64,000 nucleotides of DNA. Origin: Acinetobacter brisouii CIP 110357. Its GTDB lineage: Bacteria > Pseudomonadota > Gammaproteobacteria > Pseudomonadales > Moraxellaceae. Under the pieces are notes generated by a model. The model made no database searches. It saw nothing but the letters and a program-made list of their open reading frames with translations, and was not told where the DNA came from. Positions 9,325 to 18,588 of the stretch are shown here, in pieces. Position 1 is the stretch's first letter. Each line of letters opens with the position of its first letter. The position numbers were made by a program, and so were the translations under genes. The stretch lies in NCBI RefSeq assembly GCF_000488275.1, contig NZ_KI530762.1:1768971-1832970 (forward strand), in the 5' to 3' direction.

Positions 9325-9462
9325 ATGAAAATTACACAACAACAGACCTCAAATATGCTGCAACAACATAGCCAACCCAGATTCAAGATTGATTTTGGTG
9401 CAGTTTGTTTTTTTCTACTTGGTATGTTCTTGCTTGGTTTTTTTCTACATCAGATTACCTAA
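9325..9462 (+). CDS. 45-aa single-helix membrane protein
   Basis: ATG 9325 to TAA 9462 encodes 45 residues: a polar Q-rich head of about 22 residues and one hydrophobic helix (GAVCFFLLGMFLLGFFL) near the C-terminus. The gene sits between the unknown 331-codon gene and a strong terminator, on the same strand as the former. Its compact position and clean membrane segment suggest a real small protein, but no known family is recognised. Confidence 0.5.
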   Translation: MKITQQQTSNMLQQHSQPRFKIDFGAVCFFLLGMFLLGFFLHQIT

Positions 9463-9464
9463 AT

Positions 9465-9498
9465 AAAAAAACCTCATCATATTGATGAGGTTTTTTTT
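9465..9498. terminator. Bidirectional terminator between the small ORF and serC
   Basis: Arms aacctcatca / tgatgaggtt with A-rich and T-rich flanks on both sides, positioned between two converging genes, so it can act on both strands. Confidence 0.85.
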
Positions 9499-9513
9499 GG
9501 CTTACCGTTTAAC

Positions 9514-10593
9514 TTAACCGTGACGTTTTGCAAAGTCATCCATAAAACTAACCAATGCCTGTACACCTTCAAATGGTACAGCATTGTAAATGCTGGCACG
9601 CATACCACCCACGGAACGGTGACCTGCCAAGTTTAACAAATGATTGGCTTCAGCTTCTTGCAAGAATAGTTTATCCAAATCGCTATCTGCCAAAGTAAAT
9701 GGCACATTCATCAATGAACGGTTTGCTTTCGCAATCGGGTTATTATAAAAATCACTAGAATCGATGTAACCGTAGAGCAACTCAGCTTTTTTCAAGTTAA
9801 TTTGATGCATTGCTGGTACACCACCATGTTCAAGTAACCACTCAAACACCAAACCAGACAAATACCATGCATAAGTTGCAGGTGTATTCACCATAGAGTC
9901 ATTTTTAGCTTGAGCTGAATATTTCAACAAACTTGGAATTTCAGGTTTTGCCTGATCCAGCAAATCTTCACGGACAATCACAAGAGTCAAACCTGCAGGG
10001 CCGATATTTTTCTGTGCGCCAGCATAGATCAAACCAAATTTGCTGACATCAATCGGCGCAGACAAAATGCTTGAAGACAAATCAGCAACCAATGGGGCTT
10101 GAGTTTCAGGAATATGATCGAACTGTAAGCCACCAATTGTTTCATTTTCACAATAGTGCACATAAGCCGCATTGTCAGAAAACTGCCAAGTTGCAGGGTC
10201 AGTAATTGCAGTTTTTCCATCAATTTGTGTGCCTGCTTCAATCACATGCACATTGCCATAACGCTGAGCTTCTTTAATGGCTTTTTCAGACCAAATGCCT
10301 GTATGAATATAATCGGCTTGGCTATTTTTACCCAGTAAATTCAACGGAATCGCTGAAAATTGTAATGTTGCACCACCTTGCAGGAACAAGACTTTATAAT
10401 TTTCAGGAATATTCATGAGCTTGCGTAAATCAGCTTCAGCTTTTTCCGCAACCGCTACATAATCTTTACTACGGTGGCTCATTTCCATGATGGAAACGCC
10501 CTTACCATGCCAATCTAGTAGCTCGCTTTGAGCTTGTTCTAAAACAGCGGTTGGTAATGCTGCAGGACCAGCACAGAAATTGTACGCGCGCAT
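9514..10593 (-). CDS. serC: Phosphoserine aminotransferase SerC
   Basis: PLP enzyme that converts 3-phosphohydroxypyruvate to phosphoserine in serine synthesis, and acts in pyridoxal phosphate synthesis. Start ATG 10593 ([14 protein letters not shown], 359 aa) fits the family's conserved N-terminus; an upstream in-frame ATG at 10608 would add five residues. The PLP lysine lies in [31 protein letters not shown] and the C-terminal [16 protein letters not shown] are typical. It is monocistronic by position, ending in the shared terminator. Confidence 0.97.
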   Translation of the reverse strand: MRAYNFCAGPAALPTAVLEQAQSELLDWHGKGVSIMEMSHRSKDYVAVAEKAEADLRKLMNIPENYKVLFLQGGATLQFSAIPLNLLGKNSQADYIHTGIWSEKAIKEAQRYGNVHVIEAGTQIDGKTAITDPATWQFSDNAAYVHYCENETIGGLQFDHIPETQAPLVADLSSSILSAPIDVSKFGLIYAGAQKNIGPAGLTLVIVREDLLDQAKPEIPSLLKYSAQAKNDSMVNTPATYAWYLSGLVFEWLLEHGGVPAMHQINLKKAELLYGYIDSSDFYNNPIAKANRSLMNVPFTLADSDLDKLFLQEAEANHLLNLAGHRSVGGMRASIYNAVPFEGVQALVSFMDDFAKRHG

Positions 10594-10770
10594 GATTTCT
10601 TCCTTCATGAAGTAAATACAATAAAATGTGATGGCATTTAACCACAGAATGCCAAATGATGCAGTAATTTCCTCAGTTAATATTTCTATTTAGAGCAAAC
10701 ATCTGCTGTAATTTTTTAGTGCGAGCAGATGTAAATATATGTAAGATTTGACTTATTTTTTATTCATAAA

Positions 10771-10798
10771 AAAAGCCATACTTAAATGTATGGCTTTT
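10771..10798 (-). terminator. Terminator of tRNA-Asn
   Basis: Arms aaaagccatac / gtatggctttt around a 6-nt loop, with a T run on the minus strand just downstream of the tRNA gene. Confidence 0.8.
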
Positions 10799-10805
10799 TG
10801 AATCT

Positions 10806-10881
10806 TGGCTCTCCCACCTGGGATCGAACCAGGGACCTGCGGATTAACAGTCCGTCGCTCTACCGACTGAGCTATGGGAGA
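10806..10881 (-). tRNA. tRNA-Asn(GTT)
   Basis: 76 nt including an encoded CCA. The acceptor stem TCTCCCA pairs with TGGGAGA, the D arm contains AGCTCAGTCGGTAGAGC, the anticodon loop is CTGTTAATC (anticodon GTT), and the T loop is GGTTCGATCC. It is a single-gene unit followed by its own hairpin. Confidence 0.98.
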
Positions 10882-11381
10882 ATCTAGAAGAGAATTCTAG
10901 AGATAAAACATGATACAGTCAAGAATTCTTATTTAAAAATATATATAAATCAATTAGGTGTTCTAAAAATAAGCAACAATTAAAGATTTAAACAGCTAAA
11001 AAAGGAGCCTTTATAGGAATAGCAATCCATAGATTGATGCAAATAAAAAACTGAGCCTAAATAAAGAGCATTACTGGCAAAATGTTTTAGCATAAAAAGT
11101 ACATAAAATTTTGTTTACTCCCTGCTCTTCATTCATCCAATTTTTTCACGCTATAAAATGAAAGTAATATAAAAAAAGTATGAATTAGCCACATAAACGT
11201 AATATAAAAAAAGTATGGGTTGATTCCATACAAGAATAACTGTTAAAGAAGCTAGAAAAATAGTTGTAAAATTGATCAGGAATTATATTTTCAGAGATAG
11301 CATTTATCTTAAAAACACACAACGCCCAATGAAATTCATTAGGCGCTTCTATTTTAGGAGAAACATTAACATCATAATTGA
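10882..11381. other. Intergenic region with a 19-bp direct repeat
   Basis: About 500 bp between tRNA-Asn and the LysR gene. It is AT-rich and holds two exact copies of gtaatataaaaaaagtatg at 11164-11182 and 11199-11217 (35-bp period). A 66-codon minus-strand frame (TTG 11385 to 11185) overlaps the LysR stop, but has no recognisable family and an odd composition, so I do not call it a gene. Confidence 0.6.
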
Positions 11382-12311
11382 TCAAGAAGCTTCTTTATAT
11401 AAACGTCCACCTGGGATCTGACTAAAATAGGCTTTCAAAGCTTCAATACAACGCTGGGTTTTCACTGAACGCTGTGCTAGCGGTGCAGCGACTGCATACA
11501 AGGTATAACTTGGTAATTTCCAGTCAGGTAAAACCTCGATCAACTCACCATTCATCAGCTCTTTTTGCACATCTAAATACAATACTCGAGCCAAACCCAA
11601 ACCATTTTTACATAAGGCTTTGACTACACAAATATTATTACTACTCATTCGTGCTTTCATTTCCAGTTCAACACGTTGATCCGACAAATTGTGCTGAAAG
11701 AAAAACCGATGCCAATGCTGCATGCTATACACAGGCAAAATATTATGCTGTTTCAAATCTTCAGGAATATTGATTGACGCTGTTTGATTGAGATAATCTG
11801 CTGACGCCACCAACACTTGTTCGACCCGAGCCAAAGGAATGGTGTCGAAAGTCGTTTCTTCAATTTTTGGTGCCATACGCAAAGCGATATCAATATTATT
11901 TTTTTGTAAATCAATAAATTGAGTATCAACATCAAACTTTACGCTCAAACCGCGGTGTGCAAACAACCACTGAGATAGCGCTGGAATAATATGATTTGCG
12001 GCTAACTCAGGTGTTGTTGCGATGTGTAATTCACCAATCAGATCATCACGTAACTCATTCATACGAATCTTGCCACGTTCAGCTGCTGCGAGCATCTCTT
12101 TACAACTCTGATAAAATACCTGACCTTCTTCAGTCAAACTAAGTTTTCGAGTTGATCGATATAGCAGGATTGCATCCATCTCCTGCTCTAAAGAGCGAAT
12201 TTGCTGACTGACAGCACTCGTAGTAATTCCCAACTCTCGGGCAGCACCACTAAAAGAGTTCTGTTTGACAACACAAGCAAACACTCCCATTGCTCGAAGT
12301 TGATCTAACAT
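11382..12311 (-). CDS. LysR-family transcriptional regulator
   Basis: 309 aa. The N-terminal winged helix (residues 1-60: MLDQLRAMGVFACVVKQNSFSGAARELGITTSAVSQQIRSLE) is a standard LysR DNA-binding domain, followed by a periplasmic-binding-protein-like effector domain (about 90-295). The target is unknown. No divergent gene sits next to it, unlike most LysR regulators: nlpD lies upstream on the same strand. It belongs to the subgroup often acting on transporter or aromatic-compound genes, but nothing here fixes the ligand. Confidence 0.92.
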   Translation of the reverse strand: MLDQLRAMGVFACVVKQNSFSGAARELGITTSAVSQQIRSLEQEMDAILLYRSTRKLSLTEEGQVFYQSCKEMLAAAERGKIRMNELRDDLIGELHIATTPELAANHIIPALSQWLFAHRGLSVKFDVDTQFIDLQKNNIDIALRMAPKIEETTFDTIPLARVEQVLVASADYLNQTASINIPEDLKQHNILPVYSMQHWHRFFFQHNLSDQRVELEMKARMSSNNICVVKALCKNGLGLARVLYLDVQKELMNGELIEVLPDWKLPSYTLYAVAAPLAQRSVKTQRCIEALKAYFSQIPGGRLYKEAS

Positions 12312-12393
12312 TACCTTCCCTCGGTATAAAAAAGCGTGATCTAATCATAATACGCCTGAATACCTGAAGAGAATTCAACTTTTGCATTAAGCT

Positions 12394-13248
12394 TTATGAA
12401 TTTTTTGCAATGAGTTGCATTGGATCAATCGGTTTTCCGTCTGAGCGAATCTGAAATTCCAGCATCACACGGTCTGCTCCTGTTGAACCCATTTCGGCAA
12501 TTTTCTGCCCTGCAGATACAGTCTGACCACTCTTAACCAGCATTTTGCTATTATGCGCATAAGCACTGATATAGCCATTGCTATGCCGAATTAAAATCAA
12601 ATTCCCAAATTCTTTCAAACCGTTATCTGCATAAACAACTTGTCCCGCTGCGGTTGCAACGACAGGATCACCTTGCTGTCCACCAAAACGCACGCCTTTA
12701 ATATTATTGGCAAGATTATAATTTTGAATAATTGGGTTCTGAGATGGAAGTATCCATTGCAAACCATTATTTACAGGGACTGGTGCAGTCTGAGTTTGTG
12801 TACGCGTTGCGGTTGGTGCTGCGACTAAAGTTGTAGTCGATGGCATAGGTAGTTCACGGCGCTGCACTCTTGGTGCAGTTTGCTGTGATATTCGGCTATT
12901 GGTGTGTGCCATCACTGGTGATGTTGTTGTGGAAGATGGCGCTGAGCCTTTTAATTTAAGTGACTGATGCACATAAATTGTATAAGGCGGTGCAATCCCA
13001 TTCAAACGTGCGACTGTCACATAGTCTAATCCATAACGCGCCGCAATTCCGCTTAAGGTATCCCCAGAACGTACCGTATAGTAATTTGGGGCTGTAGCAT
13101 GACTGTAGCGCGTTGCCTGAACCTGCGGTTTAGAGGCACATCCTGTAAATGCAACCATTGAAAATGCAGCGACAGATAAAAATAGTGGTTTCAACCACGT
13201 TGTTTGTTTTTGTTTTTTAACAAAATACTGTTGCAACACCTGCATCAA
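12394..13248 (-). CDS. nlpD: NlpD-like murein hydrolase activator (LysM + degenerate M23)
   Basis: 284 aa lipoprotein. The N-terminal signal has a lipobox (FTGC, Cys37). Next comes a LysM domain (about 57-100: YTVRSGDTLSGIAARYGLDYVTVARLNG), a T/Q/P-rich linker, and a C-terminal LytM/M23 domain (about 170-280). The zinc ligands are missing: the first motif reads GVRFGGQQGD instead of H-x3-D and the last reads LEFQIR instead of HxH. This matches the non-enzymatic NlpD/EnvC type that activates amidases during septum splitting. The gene lies just downstream of surE, as in many gammaproteobacteria. Confidence 0.9.
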   Translation of the reverse strand: MMQVLQQYFVKKQKQTTWLKPLFLSVAAFSMVAFTGCASKPQVQATRYSHATAPNYYTVRSGDTLSGIAARYGLDYVTVARLNGIAPPYTIYVHQSLKLKGSAPSSTTTSPVMAHTNSRISQQTAPRVQRRELPMPSTTTLVAAPTATRTQTQTAPVPVNNGLQWILPSQNPIIQNYNLANNIKGVRFGGQQGDPVVATAAGQVVYADNGLKEFGNLILIRHSNGYISAYAHNSKMLVKSGQTVSAGQKIAEMGSTGADRVMLEFQIRSDGKPIDPMQLIAKNS

Positions 13249-13375
13249 CTTTCCTCTCTATCAAAGAAAATGTTCTATTCATGGGCTAAGATTACCAAAA
13301 AAAATTTGTGACACACCGAATTGATCCGATTTGTCACAAAGTCTCAACACAGCAGCACCAAGAAACCTCTTCACT

Positions 13376-14143
13376 TTAGACAAGCTGTTCGTGTAAATGC
13401 TGCAAGATTTGATAATTGGTTGCATCCATCTGAATAGGCGTGATGCTGACATAGCCATGATTGACTGCATAAAAATCGGATTGCAAATGATGTTCAGTTT
13501 TAGCAGGTTCAGCGACAGCTTCTCCTGAAAGGCCGATCCAGTACACCTGACGTCCACGCGGATCAACATGACTGCTAATCGGCTTAGATTGACGGCGACG
13601 CCCCTGATAAGTCACCAAAGCCCCTTTGAGTTCTGGCACATCGGGAATATTAATATTTAAAATATGTCGCTCAGGCAACTGAGGCAATCCTTGAGCAATA
13701 AAATCATGCACCCACTGTGCTGCCACCTGATAATCCTGTGCAGACTGGTAATTACGTACATGCGCACCAGACAATGACACTGCAATTGCAGGATGTGTTG
13801 TTAAACGTCCTTCAAATGCAGCCCCCACCGTACCAGAATAGAGCACATCATCACCCAAGTTAGCGCCACTATTAATACCGCTCACCACCAAATCAAACTC
13901 AACATCAAACAAACCATTCACTGCCAAGTAAACACAGTCTGCAGGCGTGCCATTGACCGCCCAAACATCAGGCATAATTTCAATAGGACATAGTGGGCGA
14001 TCAAGCGTCAGTGCACTAGAAAATCCACTACGTTCAGATTCTGGTGCGACAATCACGACCCGACCTAAAGGCTTTAACGCTTGTGCTAAGGCTTGTATCC
14101 CTGGTGCAAATACACCATCATCATTGGCAATTAAAATATTCAC
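13376..14143 (-). CDS. surE: 5'/3'-nucleotidase SurE
   Basis: 255 aa metal-dependent nucleotidase acting on nucleoside monophosphates. The start [16 protein letters not shown] carries the metal-binding NDDG motif; [22 protein letters not shown] is the other family signature, with VNGTPADCV between them. Length is normal. It precedes nlpD with 127 bp between them; pcm, often between them in other bacteria, is absent. It is divergent from the small secreted gene at 14235. Confidence 0.97.
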   Translation of the reverse strand: MNILIANDDGVFAPGIQALAQALKPLGRVVIVAPESERSGFSSALTLDRPLCPIEIMPDVWAVNGTPADCVYLAVNGLFDVEFDLVVSGINSGANLGDDVLYSGTVGAAFEGRLTTHPAIAVSLSGAHVRNYQSAQDYQVAAQWVHDFIAQGLPQLPERHILNINIPDVPELKGALVTYQGRRRQSKPISSHVDPRGRQVYWIGLSGEAVAEPAKTEHHLQSDFYAVNHGYVSITPIQMDATNYQILQHLHEQLV

Positions 14144-14234
14144 AAAAAAACTCTTAGAAAAAAACTACTTGCTGATTTAAGCCTAGAAGTATATATATTG
14201 GCGCAATCGAATCCACTAAAAATTTGTGTGCAAT

Positions 14235-14597
14235 ATGATCTATTTTGCAAAACGTCTTTTCTGTGCAACTTTTACCTTGAGTATGATGTTATCTGCATCA
14301 GCAAATTCTGATTTCAGTCTAGAAGAACAAGAGAGCCTCACCAAAGGAGACCTCGCTTCTTTGCAGGTTTTATCGGAGCTATGTCATCAGGTCATCGGCA
14401 AACATCCACAATTTCAGCAAAATATGCAACGTTTGATCGACCAAAACCAGCATATTCTATCGCGCTCAAGATCTCTGCAAGAACTACCGCAAGATCACGA
14501 ATATCAATCCTTGCTTGCAGAAAGCAAAAGTAATAGTCAGGAAATGAGCCAATCTGAATTAAAAGCGGCATGTGAAGAAGTGCTGAATGCCCAATAA
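14235..14597 (+). CDS. Small secreted protein, paralogue A
   Basis: About 120 aa from ATG 14235; a GTG at 14226 would add three residues. A Sec signal peptide (to about SASA/NSDF) is followed by a helical, polar mature part with two cysteines, in LQVLSELCHQV and LKAACEEVL. The block LASLQVLSELC, the spacing to a second acidic helix and the C-terminal cysteine match the next gene, so the two are tandem paralogues. I do not know a function; a small periplasmic disulfide-bonded helical protein is the simplest reading. Confidence 0.75.
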   Translation: MIYFAKRLFCATFTLSMMLSASANSDFSLEEQESLTKGDLASLQVLSELCHQVIGKHPQFQQNMQRLIDQNQHILSRSRSLQELPQDHEYQSLLAESKSNSQEMSQSELKAACEEVLNAQ

Positions 14598-14751
14598 GTA
14601 CAAATTTTATTCATTTTACAAATTAAATTTAACTCACTGTTTTTATTTTAAAAAAATGAGTAAAAATACAGCTTTAATACAGTTTTCCTGCTGTTATTTT
14701 TGTTAAAAACAGGTAATCTTTGTACACTGTTTTAGTAATGATATTTAGCTC

Positions 14752-15150
14752 ATGATCAAGTCGATTACACATAAATTAATAATTGGTTTACTTTGTGGTT
14801 CAAGCTTAGGCATCTCACTGGCTTATGCTGAAACGCCTACAGAAAAAATTGAAGTTACATCTGAACACAACGAAACAACCCCGGAAGAACTGGCTGCAAT
14901 CGTTGTTCTATCTCAGCTATGCACAAGTTACGGTTTCAATAAAGACCCGAACTATCAGACAGGTTATGCAGCACTGGTCAAAGAAAACATGCCAGATGAA
15001 AAAGACCCTGTACAGGCATTAGAACAACGCGCTAAACAGAAAGATTTCCAAAAATATATTATTGAAGCGCAAAACGATGCCAAAAAGGCTGGTGAACAAC
15101 AAAACAAAGATATTTGCGGTGAAATTTCGACCTTAAATAAAGATTCTTAA
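14752..15150 (+). CDS. Small secreted protein, paralogue B
   Basis: 132 aa with a clear signal peptide (cleavage near LAYA/ETPT). The mature part shares LAAIVVLSQLC and a late cysteine (KDICGEI) with the gene at 14235; identity elsewhere is low but the layout (LxxxxVLSxLC, 15-20 residues, LxxxN, acidic helix, Cys) is the same. The gap between the two genes is about 150 bp and AT-rich, so they may have separate promoters. No function is recognised. Confidence 0.78.
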   Translation: MIKSITHKLIIGLLCGSSLGISLAYAETPTEKIEVTSEHNETTPEELAAIVVLSQLCTSYGFNKDPNYQTGYAALVKENMPDEKDPVQALEQRAKQKDFQKYIIEAQNDAKKAGEQQNKDICGEISTLNKDS

Positions 15151-15260
15151 TTTCGTTACAATACTCATCGAAATAAGCAAAGCTCGTGTCTAGAAGTCCA
15201 CTTGGCTTTATCCTAAAATGCTAGACTTTGTTTGCCGCTACAACCACTGGAATATACAGA

Positions 15261-16409
15261 ATGAGCCGAAAAAGTGCCTTTGCTGCCCTACTACTTTTAC
15301 CATCCTTCTCATATGCAGCAACAGTCTTATCTTCGCCACCAGATTTAAATAATAAATCGTATGTGTTAATGGATTACGAAACGGGACAAGTGCTTGCTGC
15401 GAAGAATGAAAATGAAAAGCTAGCGCCTGCTTCCATGACCAAAATGATGACCAGCTACATCATTGAACAAAAATTACTTAAAGGTCAGCTCACCGAAGGT
15501 GAAAAAGTTCGCATGAACGAATCAGCATGGTGTCGAGGCAGCAGCACCGAATCATGTATGTATGTTCCTTTAAATGGCACGGCAACTGTGCTTGAAATGT
15601 TACGTGGTATTATTATTCAGTCAGGTAATGATGCCTCTAAAGCCATGGCTGAGCACATTGCGGGTAATGAAGGCACATTTGCCTATATGATGAACCAAGA
15701 AGCCAAACGCATTGGCATGAACAACACTCACTTCATGAATGCTACAGGTCTTCCTGCCGATGGTCATTACTCTAGTGCAAAAGATATGGCAATATTGGCA
15801 CAGCACATTATTCATGATAGTGCCAAATATTACCCAATTTACTCAGAAAAAGCATTTGCGTTTAATGGTATTAAGCAAGGTAACCGTAACCCGCTGTTAT
15901 ATACAGACCCAAGTGTTGATGGTTTAAAAACAGGCCATACAGATGAAGCGGGTTACTGTTTGACGACATCAAGTAAACGTGGCCCAATGCGCTTAATCTC
16001 GGTGATTTTTGGTACACCAAGCGTCAACGAACGTGCATCACAAACTCGAGCATTATTGGCTTGGGGCTTTGCAAACTATGAAACTGTAAAAGTACAACCT
16101 GCCAATCAACCCCTTAAAAATGTTCGCGTCTGGTATGGCACAGAAAATGAAGTACCTGCAGGTTTAGCTGAAGACTTCAATGTAACTATGCCAAAAGGTC
16201 AGGCAAGTGCGATTAAAACCAGCTTACAGATTTCTTCTGAAGTCAATGCACCGCTTAAACAAGGTCAAACCATCGGTAAGTTAGTCGCAACTTTAGATGG
16301 CAAAGTCATTGCTGAAAAGCCTGTTGTCGCACTTAAAGCAGTCAATGAAGCAGGTTTCTTCTCTCGTTTGGTTGACCATATCAAACAATTCTTTAGCAAA
16401 TTGTTCTAA
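15261..16409 (+). CDS. dacC: D-alanyl-D-alanine carboxypeptidase (PBP5/6 type)
   Basis: 382 aa from ATG 15261 (MSRKSAF); a start at 15228 would spoil the signal peptide. All three active-site motifs of S11 carboxypeptidases are present: SMTK, SGN (QSGNDASKAMAE) and KTG (GLKTGHTDEAG). A signal peptide, the catalytic domain, a beta-rich C-terminal domain and a final amphipathic helix (FFSRLVDHIKQFFSKLF) for inner-membrane docking are in the usual order. The enzyme trims pentapeptides in peptidoglycan. A second, more divergent copy lies at 60091. Confidence 0.95.
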   Translation: MSRKSAFAALLLLPSFSYAATVLSSPPDLNNKSYVLMDYETGQVLAAKNENEKLAPASMTKMMTSYIIEQKLLKGQLTEGEKVRMNESAWCRGSSTESCMYVPLNGTATVLEMLRGIIIQSGNDASKAMAEHIAGNEGTFAYMMNQEAKRIGMNNTHFMNATGLPADGHYSSAKDMAILAQHIIHDSAKYYPIYSEKAFAFNGIKQGNRNPLLYTDPSVDGLKTGHTDEAGYCLTTSSKRGPMRLISVIFGTPSVNERASQTRALLAWGFANYETVKVQPANQPLKNVRVWYGTENEVPAGLAEDFNVTMPKGQASAIKTSLQISSEVNAPLKQGQTIGKLVATLDGKVIAEKPVVALKAVNEAGFFSRLVDHIKQFFSKLF

Positions 16410-16430
16410 TTAAAAATATAACCTCAACAG

Positions 16431-16466
16431 AAGCATCCATGACATGATTATGGATGCTTTTTTTAT
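16431..16466 (+). terminator. Terminator of dacC
   Basis: Arms aagcatccat / atggatgctt, 9-nt loop, followed by a T run. It overlaps the 5' part of a longer reading of the next gene, which argues for the later start there. Confidence 0.88.
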
Positions 16467-16503
16467 TTTATACTCAAGCCTATTTCAAACACCGCCAGTC
16501 TAC

Positions 16504-17043
16504 ATGATGAATAATATCCGCCCCTATTTAGAACATACCCCTCAGGTTGATGACAGTTGTTATATTGATGCCATGTCAGTTGTGATTGGCGATGTACAAC
16601 TTGCAGAAAATGTTTCGGTTTGGCCATTTGCCGTCATTCGTGGCGATGTCAACTCCATTCAAATTGGTAAAAACAGTAATGTGCAAGACCACTGCATGCT
16701 ACATGTTAGCCATAAAAAACCAAGCAAGCCAAATGGTTCCCCATTGATTATCGGTGAAGATGTCACCATTGGACATCATGTGACATTACATGGTTGTGCC
16801 ATTGGAAATCGGGTTCTGGTCGGCATCAATACTGTCATTCTTGATGATGTGATAATTGAAGACGATGTGATGATTGGTGCAGGCAGTCTAGTACCGCCAC
16901 GCAAGCGCTTGGAAAGTAGTTATTTATATGTGGGTAGCCCAATCCAAAAGGTTAGACTGCTCACTGATGAAGAAAAAGCGTTCTTAGCTTACTCAGCTCG
17001 GCATTATGTGAAAGTGGCTGGTCATCATAAACAGAATCAATAG
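16504..17043 (+). CDS. Gamma-carbonic anhydrase-like hexapeptide protein (YrdA/PaaY family)
   Basis: About 179 aa from ATG 16504 or 16507 (MNNIRPYLEHTPQ). Left-handed beta-helix repeats run through most of the chain, and the three zinc histidines of the gamma class can be placed in QDHCMLHV and IGHHVTLHG. RGDVNSIQIG and GINTVILDDV are typical of the YrdA/CaiE/PaaY group. Members are annotated as carbonic anhydrases or thioesterase-like proteins and activity varies. Frames upstream of 16504 run into the dacC terminator and are rejected. Confidence 0.88.
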   Translation: MMNNIRPYLEHTPQVDDSCYIDAMSVVIGDVQLAENVSVWPFAVIRGDVNSIQIGKNSNVQDHCMLHVSHKKPSKPNGSPLIIGEDVTIGHHVTLHGCAIGNRVLVGINTVILDDVIIEDDVMIGAGSLVPPRKRLESSYLYVGSPIQKVRLLTDEEKAFLAYSARHYVKVAGHHKQNQ

Positions 17044-17512
17044 AAGCTAGGTGCATGAGACAATTCATCCAGAGCAGAATGCCTCTAGACGTCAACTGAA
17101 AGCAGAAGACTTCTTCATGTGGTTAATCACCAATGGGCTAGAGATAAAATAAGGAGGATATAAATCACAATATCCTCCCCTTATAACCAAATAGATAAGC
17201 TTCACTTAAAAATACAGCCGCTCAATTAAATTGCGATTTATCTTCTGCTGATTTTACAATTCATTTTTTTACGAACGCAGGCTAAAGTATTTAGCTCCAG
17301 ATTGTTTTCAATGTGGCTCAACTTCGTTAAAAATATCTTCATATAATCAATATAAAACACTGATTTACAAATAATTTTTAAGAATATAATCCCTAATTTA
17401 TATTTTTTAATTTTTCAAAAATCTTCGACAATAAAAGTTGATTTAACATCAAATACATTGTATAAAAAACAATCAACCCCGAATTACAATAATGTTATAA
17501 AGAGGTAGTAAA
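17044..17512. other. Intergenic region with possible gene remnant and hairpin
   Basis: About 470 bp. A 33-codon frame (GTG 17051 to TAA 17152, with RRQLKAEDFFMWLITNGLEI) runs directly into a hairpin with arms ggaggatat / atatcctcc (17153-17178), which would be a normal arrangement for the end of a gene. It looks like the 3' tail of a lost gene but no family is recognised. The rest is AT-rich leader of the outer membrane protein gene. Confidence 0.4.
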
Positions 17513-18223
17513 ATGAAAATATTTAAATCTACAGCAGTGTCAGTATGTCTTGCGATTGTTGGTCTGGGTTCATCTGCGACTACATTAGCAAATAACAATT
17601 TTAGTGGTCCCTATATTGGTGTTGAAACTGCTTATATTCATGCTAATGATAAGGGAAAAGAATATGATGCAAATGGACTCAATGGTTATACTCAGAATTT
17701 AAAACCAGATGGTATGGGTGTAGGCATATTAGGAGGTTATAACTGGGCACTAGGTTCCAAAGCAATTGCCGGTCTGGAAGTTGGATATGATCACTATCGC
17801 GAAGCTGACGCGATTAGCGGTCAAAATTTTAATGGATCTTTAGACTGTGCTGTCACTTCATGTGAATTCAAAACGGATATTAAACAATCGTTGTCAGCTG
17901 TAGGTCGTTTGGGCTATTTAGTCACTAATAACATGTTAGTATATGGCTTATTTGGCTACTCAAGCGCAGAAATCCAACGTTCTCTTAATGTGGTTGGAGA
18001 GGGAAATACCTCTTCAGAAACCCATAAAAAATGGCAAGATGGCTGGGTCGCAGGCGCTGGGGTTGAGTACCTAGCCTCCAAAAATGTTTCTGTAAAACTC
18101 GAGTATCGTTATACCGACCTTGGCAATGCCAAATACCGTGCTGCAGCGTGGGGTGGAGGATATACAGAGAAATTTGATTATACCCAAGATCAAGTTCTAC
18201 TCGGTGTAAACTACAGATTCTAA
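17513..18223 (+). CDS. Outer membrane beta-barrel protein (OmpA-like 8-strand type)
   Basis: 236 aa with a signal peptide (cleavage near TLAN/NNFS). The mature chain shows alternating amphipathic strands (GPYIGVETAYIHA, GVGILGGYNWALG, AIAGLEVGYDHY, VSVKLEYRYTDLG) and ends in LLGVNYRF, the terminal phenylalanine recognised by the Bam machinery. This is the PF13505-type porin-family barrel. There is no C-terminal OmpA peptidoglycan-binding domain. The gene has a good AGAGGTAG ribosome site and a long AT-rich leader. Its role is unknown; pore activity is not proven by family membership. Confidence 0.88.
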   Translation: MKIFKSTAVSVCLAIVGLGSSATTLANNNFSGPYIGVETAYIHANDKGKEYDANGLNGYTQNLKPDGMGVGILGGYNWALGSKAIAGLEVGYDHYREADAISGQNFNGSLDCAVTSCEFKTDIKQSLSAVGRLGYLVTNNMLVYGLFGYSSAEIQRSLNVVGEGNTSSETHKKWQDGWVAGAGVEYLASKNVSVKLEYRYTDLGNAKYRAAAWGGGYTEKFDYTQDQVLLGVNYRF

Positions 18224-18256
18224 TGATGTAATTAGAATTTAATCCATTACTTATCT

Positions 18257-18289
18257 ATAGGCACTTAAAAAATTGATCTAAGTGCCTAT
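18257..18289 (+). terminator. Hairpin downstream of the barrel protein gene
   Basis: Perfect 11-bp arms ataggcactta / taagtgcctat with an 11-nt loop. The T run after it is weak. Confidence 0.65.
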
Positions 18290-18588
18290 TGTTTACGCTA
18301 AACACAAATCCAGCATAGCAACTGATTAATCACCTGAAGATTATTTATGGCTAACTCAATAAATATTATAAAAACATTTTTGAGAATTAAATTTTACTCA
18401 CTCCTTGTACACAGTTAAGTTCAAATCGTTTCAAAAATTCGAATTGAAAATCATAGCCAGATGGATGAAGTATAAGAGGCGCCCAATCTAAAAATTTTTT
18501 AAAAATTATCGCAAACTCGAAGTCATCTCGACATAGCCATTCTCCACTAAATTTTGTAGAATACACCTTTTAAATCATGGTGCTTTTT
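18290..18588. other. Intergenic, nothing recognised
   Basis: About 300 bp of AT-rich sequence before nudJ. I see short chance frames only and no clear RNA structure; it probably holds the promoter of the nudJ-mnmA-hflD-purB operon. Confidence 0.5.

Noticed and set aside
11185..11385. 66-codon frame overlapping the LysR stop
   Set aside because: TTG start, no family, unusual composition; more likely chance reading through spacer and repeats.
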